Made by a program: the position numbers and the translations under genes. Shown piece by piece: positions 35,860 through 47,138 of a stretch of 64,000 nucleotides of DNA; within the stretch, counting starts at the first letter, position 1; each line of letters opens with the position of its first letter. The stretch comes from Ottelia alismoides. Taxonomy: Eukaryota; Streptophyta; Magnoliopsida; Alismatales; Hydrocharitaceae. The stretch spans positions 124,001 through 188,000 of the forward strand of contig JAZKJV010005774.1 in NCBI GenBank assembly GCA_037367405.1, given 5' to 3'. A model generated the notes under the pieces. It saw nothing but the letters and a program-made list of their open reading frames with translations. It searched no databases and was not told the DNA's origin.

Positions 35860-37089
35860 ATGGACCCCTGGAGCGTTTTCTATCCGGACTTTGTGGATCC
35901 CTCGTTCACTCCAGTCGGTCCACCTCCCTTTTATCAGGAGGATCCTCCTCCTATTTTTTCTGATTTTTGTACATACCCGCCTTAGCCACAGTGTCAGACC
36001 TCGTACTTCTACTCACATCCACCACCACCTCCGTATTTTCCACCTTCACGTCCACCCGAGTATGACCTGTTGGAGTCACCTTTCATGGAGTCCACCCTTG
36101 AGCACTTGACCCAGATGATGGATCATATGAGACAGAGGATTGACCACCTCACTAGTACCGATAAGAGTGACCATGATATTCCACCATTTGATGATATGGG
36201 TTCACTCGAGGATTCCCATGAGAGCTTGCAATCGCCCAAAATACAAAAAAATGAGAAAATTTTAAAAAACCAAAAAGAGTTCGTGAGACCCTTGATCGAG
36301 TCAGACTGTGAGGAGAGCGTCCATCTGCCAGATCATTCATCCACACATTCACTCACACCCCGTCCCACCTTTGACCCCGAGGATGTCACTGTACAGACTG
36401 CTCTTGGCATGCCTCGTGTATATGCTGATTCTGACCTTCTACCTTGTATGGAGGAGGTCCAAAAATTCAAAAAAATGTTGACAGAACCCAAAGTGGTGGC
36501 CACTATTCATGAGATTATCCGTGCCCCACTTCAGCAGGCCCTGACTGATTTATCTGCTCCTCTTCCCAAGAAGAGAAAGTGGAGGAGCAGATATGAGCGT
36601 CATATCTTGACCATGGCCACTGCCCACGCCATCTCACACCGTCCCATTCCTAGGAAAAAGAACACAGCCACACCTTTCATTAGCTGCACCATCTCTGACC
36701 ACACATGTGATCACACTCTCCTCGACGGCGGTGCGTCTATTAGCATATTACCCTTCTCGCCGGTACAGTCTCTTCACTTAGGGCCTCTCAAGAAGACCAG
36801 GATGATCGTACAGTTTGTTGATGGATCAATAAAGAGGGCGAAGGGTATCCTTGAAAACGCCGTCATTTCGATTCAGGGCACGAGTTACCATGTTGACTTT
36901 GTCGTATTGCCCATGGAGACCTCCACAGGGGAGCACTCTCCAATCATCCTGGGACGACCATTCCTCGCCTCTGCGAGGGTCGTTATTGATTACGGATCAT
37001 GAGAGATTCGCTTCTGTCCTGCTGACGAGAGCGAAGTGTCGATCACCGCACCCATAGTTAACCAGAGACCGGCACCAGATGTGACTTCA
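35860..37089 (+). pseudogene. Element B protease ORF, first part
   Basis: The ATG at 35860 opens MDPWSVFYPDFVDPSFTPVG, a Pro- and Tyr-rich N-terminus, then (residues ~70-105) LESPFMESTLEHLTQMMDHM, which resembles the gag tail of C and D. A charged linker follows, then RHILTMATAHAISHRP and an aspartic-protease domain with LLDGGASISILP (Asp about residue 289), RMIVQFVDGSIKRAKG and ILGRPFLASARVV. The usual catalytic D-S/T-G reads D-G-G. Stops are at about 35983 (TAG between Pro and Pro) and 37000-37002 (TGA), both in the same frame. Element C splits the ORF after CTTCA at 37085-37089, and the frame continues at 54633. The retained protease suggests a role in processing Gag-Pol, or simply incomplete loss. 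Confidence 0.8.
37085..37089. repeat. Target-site duplication CTTCA, left copy (element C)
   Basis: CTTCA precedes the TG at 37090 and is repeated at 54628-54632 after the 3' LTR. Confidence 0.95.
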
Positions 37090-38002
37090 TGATGAATACT
37101 CATTCATCACTCTTTATTCTTATATTTTAGCTACAAAAACCTTTGCAAATACATGTAGATATGTGTAAATAGAAATAATTACCAAAAGCATGCATTATGT
37201 AAAAACCTATAATTAGCATGTTTTTGTGCAAAAATAAAAGAATAAAGATTAAAAAGAAAAAGAGGGAAATATTTAGAATAAATATTGAGCAACCTAACCC
37301 AAGGGAGGGCTCAGCATGGGCCTGACCGCATAAAATCCAAAGTAGAGGGAGATAGGGGCTTATGTGTGTAAATACCTATGTAAATAAAATAAAAGTATTT
37401 TCCTCGCAAAAATATGCTTGTAAATACTTGTACATATTTATAAGTATAAAAACAAGATAAAAAGAGAAAAATAAAAAAGAACAAAAAAATATCACTTTCA
37501 CATTGTACATAGACTCACCTACATATTTAGCCTTATAAATAAAATTAATTTTTATAATTTTGTAAATATTCTATGAAAATAAATTAAATAAAAACAATTA
37601 AAACAAAAACAAAATAAAAATAATAAAATTAAAAATACAAAAACATATTGTAAATATACCATGTATATAAATGTATATATGTATTTATTTTACCTATGTA
37701 TATAAATAATAAAAATAAAATAAAAATACCTTTTTATTCCTTATTTTATAATGAAAATAAATAAAATATAAAATGGGAATAAAATTGTATAAAAATAACA
37801 AATTAAAAATCAAAATTAAAAAACCCTATATAGTGTACATATACCTATATATTACATATTATGTATATACCTTATTTTTATTTCGAAAAAATTATTAAAA
37901 ATCACTAAAAAATAGAAAAAAAATAAAAGAAAAATATTTCATGTTTTAAGTTTTCATTAAATCGGCCATTTGCTACCCTTATTTTTAATTGCAAAATCCA
38001 GC

Positions 38003-38052
38003 CACGTGGCCTGTTCCTATTGGGCCAGGGGAGTGTTGACCGCCCAGTCAAC
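38003..38052 (+). promoter_or_regulatory. G-box/W-box module of C's 5' LTR
   Basis: GCCACGTGGC is a ten-base palindrome with CACGTG at 38003-38008. GTTGAC (38035-38040) and GTCAAC (38047-38052) form an inverted W-box pair. The module lies about 200 bases upstream of the TATA box. The same arrangement is at 52004-52053 in the 3' LTR. Confidence 0.6.
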
Positions 38053-38255
38053 TCCCCCCCCCAGGACCACCCCGTCTCGGATCTGTGCCCGCAACCCGAT
38101 TTCTCGCCATTTCGCACACTTGATCCGACTCCTGAATCCGTTAACCCCGGGCTCTAATCCGAGCTTGATCATCCCTGATCCACGCCTGGGGTGGGTTTCG
38201 GGGATCCGCGCACTGAGCCACTCGCTCGACCTCCCAATAGCCGGACCCCTAGGAG

Positions 38256-38261
38256 TATATA
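38256..38261 (+). promoter_or_regulatory. TATA box of LTR C
   Basis: TATATA in CCTAGGAGTATATAGCCG is the best promoter candidate, because a GC-rich transcribed-looking block follows. The 3' LTR copy is at 52254-52259. Confidence 0.6.
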
Positions 38262-40627
38262 GCCGTTGCTCCGCCTCCTCATTTCCCCATCTTTGGCCAT
38301 TCGAATCCTTCCCCTGGAGCTCCAGTGAGTGCGCGAGAGTGACAACTCGCGTCCGGTGCTGTCGAAGCGAGGAGAGGAAGAGAGACCATCGATCCGGCGA
38401 GCTTCGCCGCCGCTGCTCTGCCACCAGCAGGAGCACCGAGCCTCGGAGGGAGACGCTCCTCGAGGCGAAGACCAGGAGCTTCCTTAGCTCCTCCCCAGTC
38501 TCCTCGTCCACCCAGGTAATCACTTAGACCTTGTTCTCTGATTTTCAATTACGCCCAATTCGTGCCGTCGCCGTCTCTAGCTGATTCCGACCATTCCATC
38601 ACTCCGTTCGATCATCGGAATCGACCATCGCATCCGCCTTCTTCACACACACATTCTCCGCATTCCCATCCAACCCAGCTCGCAGAGGAGCTGGGAGTCG
38701 AGCTCCCCCGTCTACCCCCTTCGCCGGAGATCGCCATATCGACCCATAGACCACCGTCATCCCCACCTGACTGGGTCGAGGCAGTTTGCCCTCGACCCGT
38801 GAGTCTTTTGGTCTACTTTGCAGGAGCTTCCCAGCCCGTCTGAGGTGTTGGGTCATTAGAACCAGAAGACTTCCTCCGCCGTCCTCGCCGGGGCTCACCA
38901 TAGCTCGGCTGGACCATAGGAGCCCACCACCAGCTGCAGGACACCAGTGCGGAGCTTCTCCGACCTTCTGGCGCAGCAGAGGAGCCTCGGAGCGAGACCA
39001 CCGGGTCGGCGAACCTCGTCGGTCATCTGTTCTTTGAGGACCCTTCTCCTCCGTTCGATCACTCCTCCAGCTCCAGACTTCATCGGGGCCGTCCATCGCA
39101 GGAGCAGCAGTCATCGTTGGATCTGAGGAGGAGAGATCTGGAGAGCCATCGTTCGCCACTGTCAGATGCTCCACGTGGCCTCCATCCACCCGCTTCATTA
39201 ATAAAGGGTAATTTACCCTTAGGCCCTGTCTTTTCTTGTATTTAGCGTTTAGTCTAGTAAATATCGAGTTTAGTTGTTTAGTTTTAGGGTTATTTGCATA
39301 GATACCCTAGTACTTGCTGTTATTTGCCGATATGCCCCTGTATGTGATGTGACACGTGCTTCGACACGTGATTTTCTGGGTGTTTTGCATTTCATGCCCT
39401 TGTAGTTCTGGTTGTTATTAGTTGAATGAAAGTTTTTACTTATTTGCATTTATACCCCTGTGCGTGGTTTATTTGAGCATGTGCGACTATTTGTGGGTAT
39501 TTTGCAGATAAGCCCTTGGGCTTTTGGTACCTGTTACCAATAAGTCCTCGGGACTTATTTTCATTGCAGTTGGGACCCTGAGTGCCCCAGGCACGCGCGT
39601 GGCGCGTGTCTTGCTGGGTGATTTGCACTAGACCCCCCAGATTTCTGGGTATTTGCACTTTGGTCCCTATGCACTGTACCCTCTCTTTATTTTTGGATAA
39701 AATAGCAAAATACCTCCAAATCCAACGAAAATTGGACACATGGCTCCTGCCATGGTGTAAAATTTTCGAGGATTTTTTAGGACATTTTTGTTTTCATTTG
39801 TTATTTTTAAAAATTCAAAAACCTCTATTTTCTTCACTGTCTAACTTTAAAAACATAAAAAAATATTAAATAGTGTCTAAAAATTCCAAAAAAAATTGTC
39901 TACTGTCTCTTTTGTTTTGTTTGATTTTCTAGCCAATTTTGGCTAGTTTTCATTATCTAAAGCACCTAAAAATTGAAAAACACCTAAAACTTTATAAAAA
40001 TTCTAATAATTAAACCAAAAATCCAAAAATAATAAAATAGGTGCCTAAATTTTCCTTGTTTAATTCTCTTTACAGGAAAATTACCTCCCAGCTAATTTGG
40101 GGGCTTTAGATATTTTATCTAGGCTCTTTTAGCTCGGCTGGACAGTACCTACTATTTTAGTCACTTTTTCATTTTTATAAAATTAAATAAATATCAGAAA
40201 ATTCTCAAAAATTCACCAAAAACATTAAAAATCATAAAACACATAAAAATATTTTTGTTAGAATTGTTGGTTGAATTTTAATGCTTTTAATAAATTGTTG
40301 AAGTGTGTGCTTATTTGCTTTTCTTATTTCCTTAATACATTAAAAATCCACAAAAATATAAAATATTCAAAAACCACCAAAAACATTTATTTTATTTTAT
40401 TTTATCTCTTTTTGACTACTTCGTAGGCCGAGAGGCCAACCCGTGCTCCTTGTGATCGACCCTGGTCGCTATACCAGGTTAATCTAATAGCAGGACCGCT
40501 TTCGTGTTTTGATTGATTTTATCTTTATTAGTGGTTCATTTCTCTTGATCGAGCACATCTGAGTGATTGAGGTCGCAACGACCATTTTTGTACCTTTACC
40601 TTAGTCGTTCAGATCGTCTCATCAGAA

Positions 40628-40645
40628 TGGCACCGTTGCCGGGGA
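40628..40645 (+). promoter_or_regulatory. Primer-binding site of element C
   Basis: TGGCACCGTTGCCGGGGA lies three bases after the LTR and differs from A's PBS by a single transition at position 5. Confidence 0.9.
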
Positions 40646-42136
40646 GCACGGCTTAGTAGTTTTATTTTTATTTTCATTTTTGTTTTCGCGGCTTTTCGCG
40701 GCTCTTTCAGAGCTCGCGGCTTTTTCGCGGCTTTTGTCTATATTTTATTTTTGTTTTATTTTATTTTTTTTTTGTTTTTGTTGTATTTTATTTTGAGTGT
40801 TTATTTTATTTGTATTTTTGCATATATACCCTCACTTTCATTTTCATTTATTTTTCTTATTATTATTATTATTTCGGTCTGACCACTTGTCTCTGTTTCT
40901 TGCGAGGGCCCGAGGACCGCGGGAGGCGACTTTCGAGGAGCCGACGCAACCGCAGGACTTGGAGGCGGCTCCCTTCTGTACGGAGCCGCAGGAGAGAGCG
41001 AGAGAGAGAGAGAGAGTTGAGTGGGTGAGGTTAGATTAGGTTTTATTTTGATTATTATTGTAATAATACAGGTACTCTCAGACTGGACTTGTGGACTCTT
41101 GGACTTAGCGGGTCTGTTTCGCCAAGCACCGGTGTGCTCGGGGGACCCTTAGGACTTTTTCGCGGCTTTTTACGCGGTTTTGTTTTCTTTTCATTTTTTC
41201 TGTCTTTTCCCGGTGTTTACGCGGTTTTTCATCGAGCCCCTAGACTTAGGATTTTCTCTTGCTTGTGCCGTAATTAGTAGGGTACCCACACTTAATTATC
41301 TGCCTGCTCCTATAGTACGCTTAATTGGACCTACTAATAATCAATTAATAAAAATAATCGACTCATCTCCTTCGTAGCCTGCGTGCCGCAGTCCACCCTG
41401 TAAAGCGCTTTCTCCTACCCCCGATTTGTCGGACAGAGGAGGGGTGGGCCAAGACCGGACCCTTTGGCTTGGAGGTCGGTGACCGATTAGACGGTTCTGC
41501 GAGTAGAAATTACTGATCTAGGACTCGGTTTTTCCCGCTGCATCATTTAGGTAGTTTATTTCCTGTTTTTAAATTCTGCGCGGATCACTTGCATGTAGAG
41601 TGCTGGAGACAAGGTACGCATTTCTATCTCAGCATGCATCATTGATTTCATCGCGCATCGGCTTTTTCGTCTTCTCCCCCCCTGTTTTGGACTTAATAAC
41701 CAGGAGAACCGAAAAAATCGTTAGGCCTTTGTTTTCATTTGAAAAATATTAAAAAGAAAAACCATAAAATTAGGACTGGTTAAAACTATTGACCCTAAAA
41801 GACACTCACCATAAAAATTTGTCTTGGGGAGAGCAACCCCCTCATTGTTTGGTTTGGATGCACGAGAGAGTGACCCGCACCCTAGGTAGAGCCCTCCGGT
41901 GTTATTCCCGACTGATTACCGACTTTTCTGTGCGGGCCAGTCGGTTGGGGTAGCATCGGGTATCCTAACAGGACACGTAAGCGCTCTGATATCTTGTGTG
42001 TTCACCTAATAAAAATTGACAAGATAATTTGACCGAGCTTTTACGGTCTTCAGCTCGCGTTGCGTTGGTGAACCGGGGGTTTGCATTCTGATCATAGTTT
42101 TTTCAGATCTCATCCGCACTATTCGACCAGATCACG
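40646..42136 (+). other. Element C 5' leader
   Basis: No gene is seen. A short (GA)n run lies at about 41000-41015. Conserved blocks shared with A, B and D include GAGCCCCTAGACTTAGG (41234), GGAGGGGTGGGCCAAGACC (41438), TTGCATGTAGAGTGCTGG (41590), TTGACCCTAAAAGACACTC (41789) and GAGAGCAACCCCCTCATTG (41830). Confidence 0.75.
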
Positions 42137-44942
42137 ATGATGGGTAGACGCTCTCTTAGGCAGCTTCTGGTTGCATCGCTTTCGGGCACGTGTACCCGAT
42201 CATCTAGGTTGGCCCGCGAGAGCCGAGACCAGCTCTCCGAGCCCGAGTACGACTCCGCCCTGTTCCCCCTCGACCCCCTTTCTTTCGGACCTGAGCGACA
42301 TGAGCCCGAGGAGAGATTAGCAGATTTGACAGCACCTGAGTTGGGCTCATTTGATTTTGCAGACATTATGGCCGGCAGTTCTGAGGATCGCTCCCATCAG
42401 CCTGAGCACTTCGTATTAGATCAGGGAGCGATCAACTCCACCCTGATCGCCTCATTAGAGACCGTCCAGCAGCAGCTGAGGGATCAGGGAGCATTCATGC
42501 TTGATATGAGGAGAGAGATGGAGCAGATGAGAGCAGAGCGAGAGCAGAGGAGAGAGGGGCTGAGGATCCCAGATGATGCGGATGCAGCAGCCGCAGCAGC
42601 AGCCGCCGCAGCAGCGGCAGCCGCCGCAGCCGCGGCCGGAGGACCACCGAGACCGATGCGGGAGCTACACAACCCTGGATCGACGCTGACGCACCACTGG
42701 GTAGTACTTCCAGCGATCGTGGGGGACTTCAAGTTCCCCCCGAACACTTTGCAGCTACTCCCCCGCTTCCACGGACTCGCGACAGAGGAGCCCCATCTCC
42801 ACCTCCAGGAGTTCTTGATGATATGCAGCACTGTCCACGACCGTCAGGTGGACCAGGACACGATCAGGATGATCGCCTTCCCCTTCTCTCTAGCAGACAG
42901 AGCAGCCACCTGGCTGAAGCATTTGGGGAAGTTTGTTTACACCTGGGAGCAGCTCCGCACCGAGTACTTGAACAAGTACTATCCACTCGGGCGGACGAAT
43001 GCAGCGAGGGCCCTGATCAGCAACTTCTCCATGCTCCCCAACGAGCAATTCCACGAGGCATGGGAGAGGTTCCGTGAGCTCACAGACCGATGCCCGCACC
43101 ACGACATTTCGAAGCCGAACCTTGTGCAGAGCTTCTTCAGCGGGTTGACACCAGAGCTCCAGGGCCTGGTGAATGCTTCTTGCGGCGGGTCCTACTTCGC
43201 CAAGGACCACGACCAGGTCTGGGCCATCTACGAGTAGATGGCCGAGAATTATATGGTGATGTCCCAGACCCGGTTGTACACACAGGGGAGACCCCAGCAG
43301 CAGCCAGGACCCGTGCAGTACCAGAGGATAGCACGGGTCGACGCCGGTCCATCCAGTTCATCCGCAGTTGCAGCAGCATAGGCAGAGTCGTCCACTGCGG
43401 ATATGGGTATTATCAGCGAGAAGTTGGACCGGATGGAGCTGATTGAGAAGAAGTAGTGCCAGGGCATCACGCAGATGGAACAGATGGCACAGACTCTGAG
43501 CAACATGAAGACCCAGCTCATGTGTCTCCAGGAGGCACAGACGGTTTCCCAGCCCCGTCTTCAGTCTCAAGGCGACACCGGCAGCAGCAGCAGCTCGTCC
43601 CAGCGCTCCAGCTCCTTTCAGCAGCCTAGACAGGTTCACCTTGTACAGGAGGAGCCGTACCAGCAGCAGCAACCCACCTACCAGACACCACCATCTCCAG
43701 ACTTGCAGATGGTGGTATACCAGCCGGATCAGCCTCTAGCAGTACTCCCGCCAGCCCCATACGATGCAGAGCCGTTGATGGATGTCAACGGGATTTGGGA
43801 TGACCGCCCCCAGCCTGGGATCCGATGAGACCATCCCGGATTCAGGTGGGGGAGTGGAGGTACTCAGCCCCAGCAGCAGTCATCCGGTCAGGGAGGGCAG
43901 TATGGCCAGCAGAGGGATCACCAGCCGCAGCAGCAGCCCCCAGCCTACCAGTCACACCAGCAGTCGTCCTTCGTTCCTCGTCCCTATCAGCAGCAGGGAC
44001 AGTCTTGGAGATGTGAGCAGCAGGCTCACCCACCACACCAGCAGCAACATCCTTCCTCCTACCCCTCTCAGCAGCACCAGCAGCAGTTCCAGCAGCCTCA
44101 CTATCAGAGAGGCTACCCGTCGGGCTCCCATGAGAGCCCCGCCTTGGATGACATAGCCCGCCTCCTCACGGACCAGCAGGCTACCTTTCGACGGGAGATG
44201 GACGAGATCCGCCAGGAGATGCGGGACCTGGTGAGAGGGAAGGCCGCCATCCCTGCACAGATAGAGCCGAACCCCAATAGCCTCAAGAGGAAGTCTGAGC
44301 AGGTAGTTCACACTGAGCATGCCACTCCTAGTGATCCATTTGATGATATGTATTCGGATCTATTTGATGCTGATTTTGTTACACTTAGGAGCGGTAGAGC
44401 ACCAGCAGGCGGCGCCTCATCTGAGCGACGACTCGAGGATCCACCCAGGGCGTTAGATGAGGAGGAGGAGAGCGGTACTGAGGCCGCACACGATGATGAT
44501 GGTGGTACTGACGCCACCAAGGATGCTGATTCCACCGGCGGTACTGAGGCCGCCGCTTCACCAGTTCGAGGAGGTGGTGCTGATGCCACCAGAGGAGCCG
44601 AGCCAGCCCGCGGTACTGAGGCCGCGAGACGTCCAACAGCAGAGCCAGCCCGTGGTGGTACTGAGGCCACTGGTGTTCGTTTTTATAGAGATGTTGTTTT
44701 TCCTTCGGTTGATGTATCTCAGAACGCTGTTTTGAATAAAGGAAAAGGTTTAGTTTCTTCTGGTCCCACTGTGGTGATTGATGTATGTGCGGATCCGGCC
44801 GTCGAGTCGTCTAGGCCTTTTCCTAGTCCTTCATCTGAGAAGGACCCTGTGATCCCCTTCCCTAGAGCCCTTCAGATGGGGAAGGGGAAGAAAAAAAGAA
44901 AAAGATCCAAAAAAGAGAGAGCAGGAGGAGTTCAGCCAGAGC
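42137..44942 (+). pseudogene. gag: Element C gag and gag-protease linker
   Basis: The start MMGRRSLRQL is shared with A. Residues 152-171 are a poly-Ala tract from GCA/GCC repeats. The capsid domain (residues ~174-366) holds HHWVVLPAIVGDFKFPPNT, TEEPHLHLQEFLMICSTV, YYPLGRTNAARALISNF and ELTDRCPHHDISKPNLVQ. A Gln-rich tail, MDDIARLLTDQQATFRREM (44144) and an acidic Gly-Thr-Glu/Asp-Ala repeat linker (44466-44680) follow. I see no CCHC knuckle. The whole stretch to about 44890 is one frame with stops at 43235 (TAG; A has GAG), 43379 (TAG), 43454 (TAG; A has CAG) and 43826 (TGA; A has CGA). A frameshift lies in the A-rich run at about 44890-44917. Without these it would be a Gag-Pol precursor. 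Confidence 0.9.
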
Positions 44943-45881
44943 ATGATCGACAGATTTCACATACAGCTGACCCTTCAGGAGGCTTTGCAGCACATTCCCC
45001 TCCTTCTGCGATCTTTGAGAGACAGGACCATAGTCAAGAGGAGGAGGAGGAACCACACTTCAGAGATTCATGTGCTGACGAAAGCCACGTGCTTCGCGAT
45101 CCAGAACCGTCTGCCGGCCAAGAGGCCAGATTCAGGGGCCCCGTATGTCAGATGTCAGATTAGTGAGCAGAGGTTCGACCGGACTCTATTGGATAGCGGA
45201 TCATCTATCAACCTCCTTCCGGCAGCCCTTCTCGACCGCTTCGAGTTGGGCACTCTTAGACAGAGCAGGACAGTCCTTCAGTTTGCTGATCGATCTGTCA
45301 AGAGGTCGAAGGGGTTGTTGCGAGACGTTATCGTCACGATTCAGGGCCTGAAATTCCCCGTGGACTTCGTAGTGTTGGACATGGAGATCCTTGATTCAGT
45401 GGCCGATACCCCCATCATCCTTGGTCGTCCGTTCTTGGCCACAGCCAAGGCGGTGACTGATCATGATAGTGGGAAGATATACTTTCGCGTCGAGGGAGAG
45501 AGTATACAAATAGAGACGGTCGAGGACTACAGAGCCAGAGAGAGAGCACGCTCAGAGGCTAGCACAGATTCAGAGCAGCTGACAGACGCCGAGCCAGACA
45601 TCCACCAGGACTGTGATTTTGTGATCACAAATGACGAGGCAGCATGGGCAGACCCTGCAGCACAGGCCATCCTCTCATTTTCAGACACAACTGATGCCGA
45701 GATGATAGCAGAGGAGAGTCTGGAGAGCACAGCCCTGGTCCAGGATACCGCAGAGGCAGCAGAGCCGGTTCTTGACCGCGACACGGTTTTCAGTGATGGT
45801 GGTGCTGAGGCCACCTTGTGTTACGGTGGTACTGATGCCACCGCGTTTGATGCAGATCCCTCGGATTCAGAGTCTGATTGA
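44943..45881 (+). pseudogene. pol: Element C protease domain and acidic linker
   Basis: This is a retroviral-type aspartic protease that would cut the Gag-Pol precursor inside the particle. LLDSGSSINLLPAALL holds the catalytic Asp (codon 45192-45194). RTVLQFADRSVKRSKG and ILGRPFLATAKAV follow, the latter being the conserved second motif. After the domain comes an acidic linker rich in Glu, Asp, Ala and Thr. The frame is shifted relative to gag by the indel near 44900 and ends at TGA 45879-45881, where A has TGG (Trp). It continues in frame into RT. Confidence 0.9.
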
Positions 45882-47138
45882 GTAGATTGCGATGATCAGA
45901 TACCAGACCTGAGTCCACCTGAGCCGACAGATGAGGAGGAGGTAGATGCAGAGCAGATCAGAGACAGTACAGTTGAGCAGCCTCCTCTAGATCCAGTTTG
46001 CGAGAGTTCACTTTCTTTCTCCCAGGCAGATTTGGCAGACTTAGCAGCACTCACACATCTTCTTCCGAGGCCAGATTTGCCAGCACCCAGCTGCCCAGAG
46101 CTGAAGCCGCTCCCTACTTTGCTAAAGTATCGGTTCCTTGCGGGCGAGCCTGAGATGTACCCAGTCATCATCTCCGCCGATCGGACTGGAGAGCAGGAAT
46201 CCCGTTTGATGGGGGTTCTTAATGAGAACCGCAAGGCAATCGGATGGAGCGTAGCAGATCTCCATGGGATTAGTCCATCAGTGTGCTCCCACCATATTTA
46301 TCTCGAGGAGGGGGCGAAGCCGTCGCGTGAGTTCCAGCGGCGACTGAACCCCAACCTGAGAGAGGTCGTGATGAAGGAAATATCAAAATGGTGGAGTGCA
46401 GATTTTATTTATCCCATTTCCGACTCCAAGTGGGTTAGCCCCTTGCATGTGGTGCCCAAGAAGACGGGCATCACGACTGTGATCAGTGAGTCGGGAGAGG
46501 AGATTGCTACACGAGTACCCACCTCTTGGAGGGTCTGTGTTGACTACAGGAGACTCAACCAGGCCACCAAGAAGGACCATTTCTCCCTGCCTTTTATTGA
46601 CCAGATCATTGAGAGACTGGCAGGGAAGAGCCACTATTGCTTCCTGGATGGGTACTCGGGCTACAACCAGGTGGCCATCGCTCCTGAGGATCAGGAGAAG
46701 ACCACCTTTACCTGTCCCTTTGGTACATATGCCTTTCGACGCATGCCATTTGGGCTATGCAATGCCCCTGCGACTTTTCAGAGGTGCATGCTGTCGATAT
46801 TTTCAGACATGGTAGGGGAGTGTTTGGAGGTCTTCATGGACGATTTCTCGGTCTACAGCGACGGATTCGACTCCTGTCTTGACTGCCTAGACCGAGTACT
46901 CCAGCGATGTATTGAGTACCATTTGGTTCTATCTTGGGAGAAGAGTCACTTCATGGTGACTCAAGGGACGGTGCTTGGCCATATCATCTCCAACAGGGGC
47001 ATGGAGGTTGATCCAGCCAAGGTTGATGTCATTAGAAAACTCGCACCGCCGTCCAATTTGAGGTAGCTACGGTCATTCCTGGGGCACGTTGGATTTTATA
47101 GGAGGTTTATTCAGGATTTCAGCAGGATTGCACGGCCG
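45882..47138 (+). pseudogene. pol: Element C reverse transcriptase
   Basis: RT copies the element RNA into DNA. The domain contains WSADFIYPISDSKWVSPLHV, CVDYRRLNQATKKDHF, FLDGYSGYNQVAIAPEDQ, RRMPFGLCNAPATFQRCM and the catalytic VFMDDFSV (two Asp at codons 46839-46844). The frame is the same as the protease and RNase H frames. The only stop inside is TAG at 47064-47066, where A has CAG (SNLRQLRS). All core motifs are intact and of Athila type. Confidence 0.95.

Larger units (their letters stand above)
37090..40624 (+). repeat. 5' LTR of element C
   Basis: The 3535-base LTR starts with the hairpin TGATGAAT-ACTC-ATTCATCA and ends GTCTCATCA. The G-box/W-box module is at 38003-38052 and a TATA at 38256. 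A GC-rich block (37990-39200), TTTGCA/CCCCTG repeats (39206-39690), an A/T-rich tail and a terminal block with the CTGGTCGCTATACCAG stem near 40466 follow. Confidence 0.95.

Noticed and set aside
38017..38548. Arg/Ser-rich frames in the GC-rich part of the LTRs
   Set aside because: They are open by base composition (few stops in GC-rich DNA), occur on both strands, and are not conserved in frame between LTR families.
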